From assembly GCA_035496935.1 (NCBI GenBank), contig DATJED010000024.1:10389-74388 (forward strand): DNA of 64,000 nucleotides. The letters are read 5' to 3'. The notes below the pieces were generated by a model. The model worked only from the letters and a program-made list of their open reading frames with translations. It ran no database searches and was not told the DNA's origin. The translations under genes and the position numbers were made by a program. Positions 62,755 through 64,000 of this stretch are shown here, one piece after another (within the stretch, counting starts at the first letter, position 1; each line of letters starts with the position of its first letter). This DNA is from Pseudopedobacter sp035496935. Its GTDB lineage: Bacteria; Bacteroidota; Bacteroidia; Sphingobacteriales; Sphingobacteriaceae.

Positions 62755-63663
62755 ATGAACAAAAACCATCTTTTAAAAATCGAATCATTAACACAATTGC
62801 ATAGAACTTTTGGGTTAAACAAACCTGTTCATCCATTGGTTAGCCTTGTAAAGCTGGAAGATGTCAAAATAATTCCTAATACGCTTCCTGATTTTCTTGT
62901 ATTGGATTTCTATAAAATTGCCTATAAAATGGAACTCAATGGTGTGATTAAGTATGGACAAAATTATTATGACTTCGGAGAGGGAGGTTTGGTGTTTACA
63001 GCACCAAACCAAACTTTTCAAAGCCCAGATGAAAAAGAAAAATCAGGTTATTTATTATTTATTCACCCAGATTTTTTGCAATCATATCCATTGGCAAAAA
63101 AAATAAAACAATATGGGTTTTTCTCGTATGCAACCAACGAAGCCCTACATTTGTCAGAAAACGAAAAATCAACAATCGTTTCAATATTTAATATGATTCA
63201 AGAAGAATTGAACAGTAGAATTGATGATTACAGTCACGAAGTAATCATTTCTCAGTTTGAATTGTTGCTCAGTTACAGCCATCGCTTTTACAAACGTCAG
63301 TTTATAACGCGAAAAGCGGTAAACAATGACTTATTACAAAAGTTGGAAGAAATGTTAGACAACTATTTCAATAACACAAAATCGGTACAACACGGGCTGC
63401 CAACTGTTCAATATTTAGCATCGCACTTAAACATCTCACCGAGCTATCTAAGTGATATGCTTCGTTATTTGACCGGACAAAACACACAACAGCACATCCA
63501 CAATAAACTGATTGAAAAGGCAAAAGAATTATTATCCACAACTAAATTGACAGTTTCAGAGGTTGCCTATCAGCTTGGGTTTGAGTATCCCCAGTCATTT
63601 AGTAAGTTGTTTAAAACAAAGGCTAAGCTTTCTCCTTTAGAATTCAGGCAGTCATTTAATTAA
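62755..63663 (+). CDS. AraC-family transcriptional regulator
   Basis: 302 residues. The N-terminal part has a cupin-like ligand domain (YYDFGEGGLVFTAPNQTF), and residues about 205-300 form the paired HTH of AraC: LNISPSYLSDMLRYLTGQNTQQHIHNKLIEKAKELL and LTVSEVAYQLGFEYPQSFSKLFKTKAKLSPLEFRQ. Position suggests it controls the adjacent hydrolase gene, which is an inference. Confidence 0.93.
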   Translation: MNKNHLLKIESLTQLHRTFGLNKPVHPLVSLVKLEDVKIIPNTLPDFLVLDFYKIAYKMELNGVIKYGQNYYDFGEGGLVFTAPNQTFQSPDEKEKSGYLLFIHPDFLQSYPLAKKIKQYGFFSYATNEALHLSENEKSTIVSIFNMIQEELNSRIDDYSHEVIISQFELLLSYSHRFYKRQFITRKAVNNDLLQKLEEMLDNYFNNTKSVQHGLPTVQYLASHLNISPSYLSDMLRYLTGQNTQQHIHNKLIEKAKELLSTTKLTVSEVAYQLGFEYPQSFSKLFKTKAKLSPLEFRQSFN

Positions 63664-63939
63664 CAATGTCACCATTAGGGCAAGCACATTCTTTTTTTTC
63701 CAAGACCCGCAATCAGACATAGACAATAACAAGGATTGACCCTGGATAACAAAGAACCACATGCCATCCCTCTGGTTTAAGTGTTCGCAATTATAGCAGA
63801 CTCCAAATATAAAAAATGAGGACTGTGTTCGGAAAATATAGCTGAAAAGTATTAGTATTAACCCGTAGTGCATTATAAAAAAGGTTGCCCATTTCACTAA
63901 TAATTAGTATATTATATTGATTACCAAGTCATTATAATT

Positions 63940-64000
63940 ATGAGCAACCTTTTGCGAAAATACGAATTAATCTTGAAGACGTTTAGAGAAATCTCACCGG
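63940..64000 (+). CDS. Start of an unidentified ORF, cut by the window end
   Basis: ATG at 63940 opens MSNLLRKYELILKTFREISP with no stop before the window ends. The codons for S-N-L-L (GCAACCTTTT, 63944-63953) pair with AAAAGGTTGC at 63879-63888, an inverted repeat around the start. The product cannot be named from 20 codons. Confidence 0.35.
   Translation, partial: MSNLLRKYELILKTFREISP

Noticed and set aside
63652..63897. 81-codon minus-strand frame after the AraC gene
   Set aside because: No recognisable domain, overlaps the AraC 3' end and shows no initiation context; probably chance.

Overview
The window is chromosomal DNA from a low-GC member of the Bacteroidota, most likely a Sphingobacteriaceae such as Pedobacter. 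The evidence is: lipoprotein signals of the Bacteroidota type, promoters of the TTG-N19/20-TAnnTTTG class, hybrid two-component systems with a periplasmic beta-propeller and Y_Y_Y domain, and a polysaccharide lyase that I recognise as very close to Pedobacter heparinus chondroitinase AC. No tRNA, rRNA, CRISPR array or prophage was seen.

Layout. 0-3 kb: 3' part of a hybrid histidine kinase and a small lipoprotein. 3.1-6.2 kb: a sulfur amino-acid operon on the minus strand (SAM-I riboswitch, then an unannotated leader ORF ending in Cys/Met codons, then metY, then hom). 6.3-10.7 kb: mgtE, bioB, a GNAT acetyltransferase, rpiA and a histidine phosphatase. 11-16.9 kb: small accessory and envelope genes, a DUF4397 lipoprotein, a 159-bp MITE-like element, a GlcNAc-kinase-like gene and a COG0523 GTPase. 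17-18.5 kb: a response regulator directly upstream of a pseudoreceiver-sugar transferase fusion. 18.9-42 kb: mostly housekeeping (yidC, pyrG, ribE, mutS, holA, proBA, prmA, mpl, a NifU-like scaffold, purB) with small accessory genes between them. 42.2-48.7 kb: a TetR-controlled RND efflux operon (regulator, TolC, adaptor, pump) with a clear operator-promoter. 48.8-52.5 kb: a phosphoesterase, a glycosyltransferase, ispE and thyA.

52.7-61.1 kb is an accessory glycosaminoglycan locus: a one-protein hybrid two-component regulator with a DNA-binding domain, a sulfatase and a PL8 chondroitin AC lyase. The space between the regulator and the enzymes is filled with REP-like palindromes and a small GIY-YIG nuclease gene framed by inverted copies of the same palindrome arm. 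A second MITE-like element (224 bp) begins immediately after the lyase stop codon. 61.4-64 kb: a possibly structured non-coding stretch, an alpha/beta hydrolase, an AraC regulator and the start of another ORF cut by the window edge.

The best candidates for something undescribed are (1) the 35-codon Cys/Met-rich leader ORF between the SAM riboswitch and metY, which suggests two stacked sulfur sensors, and (2) the GIY-YIG nuclease embedded in REP-like repeats, which looks like a nuclease-associated mobile repeat unit. All family assignments come from reading motifs by eye; no database search was run.
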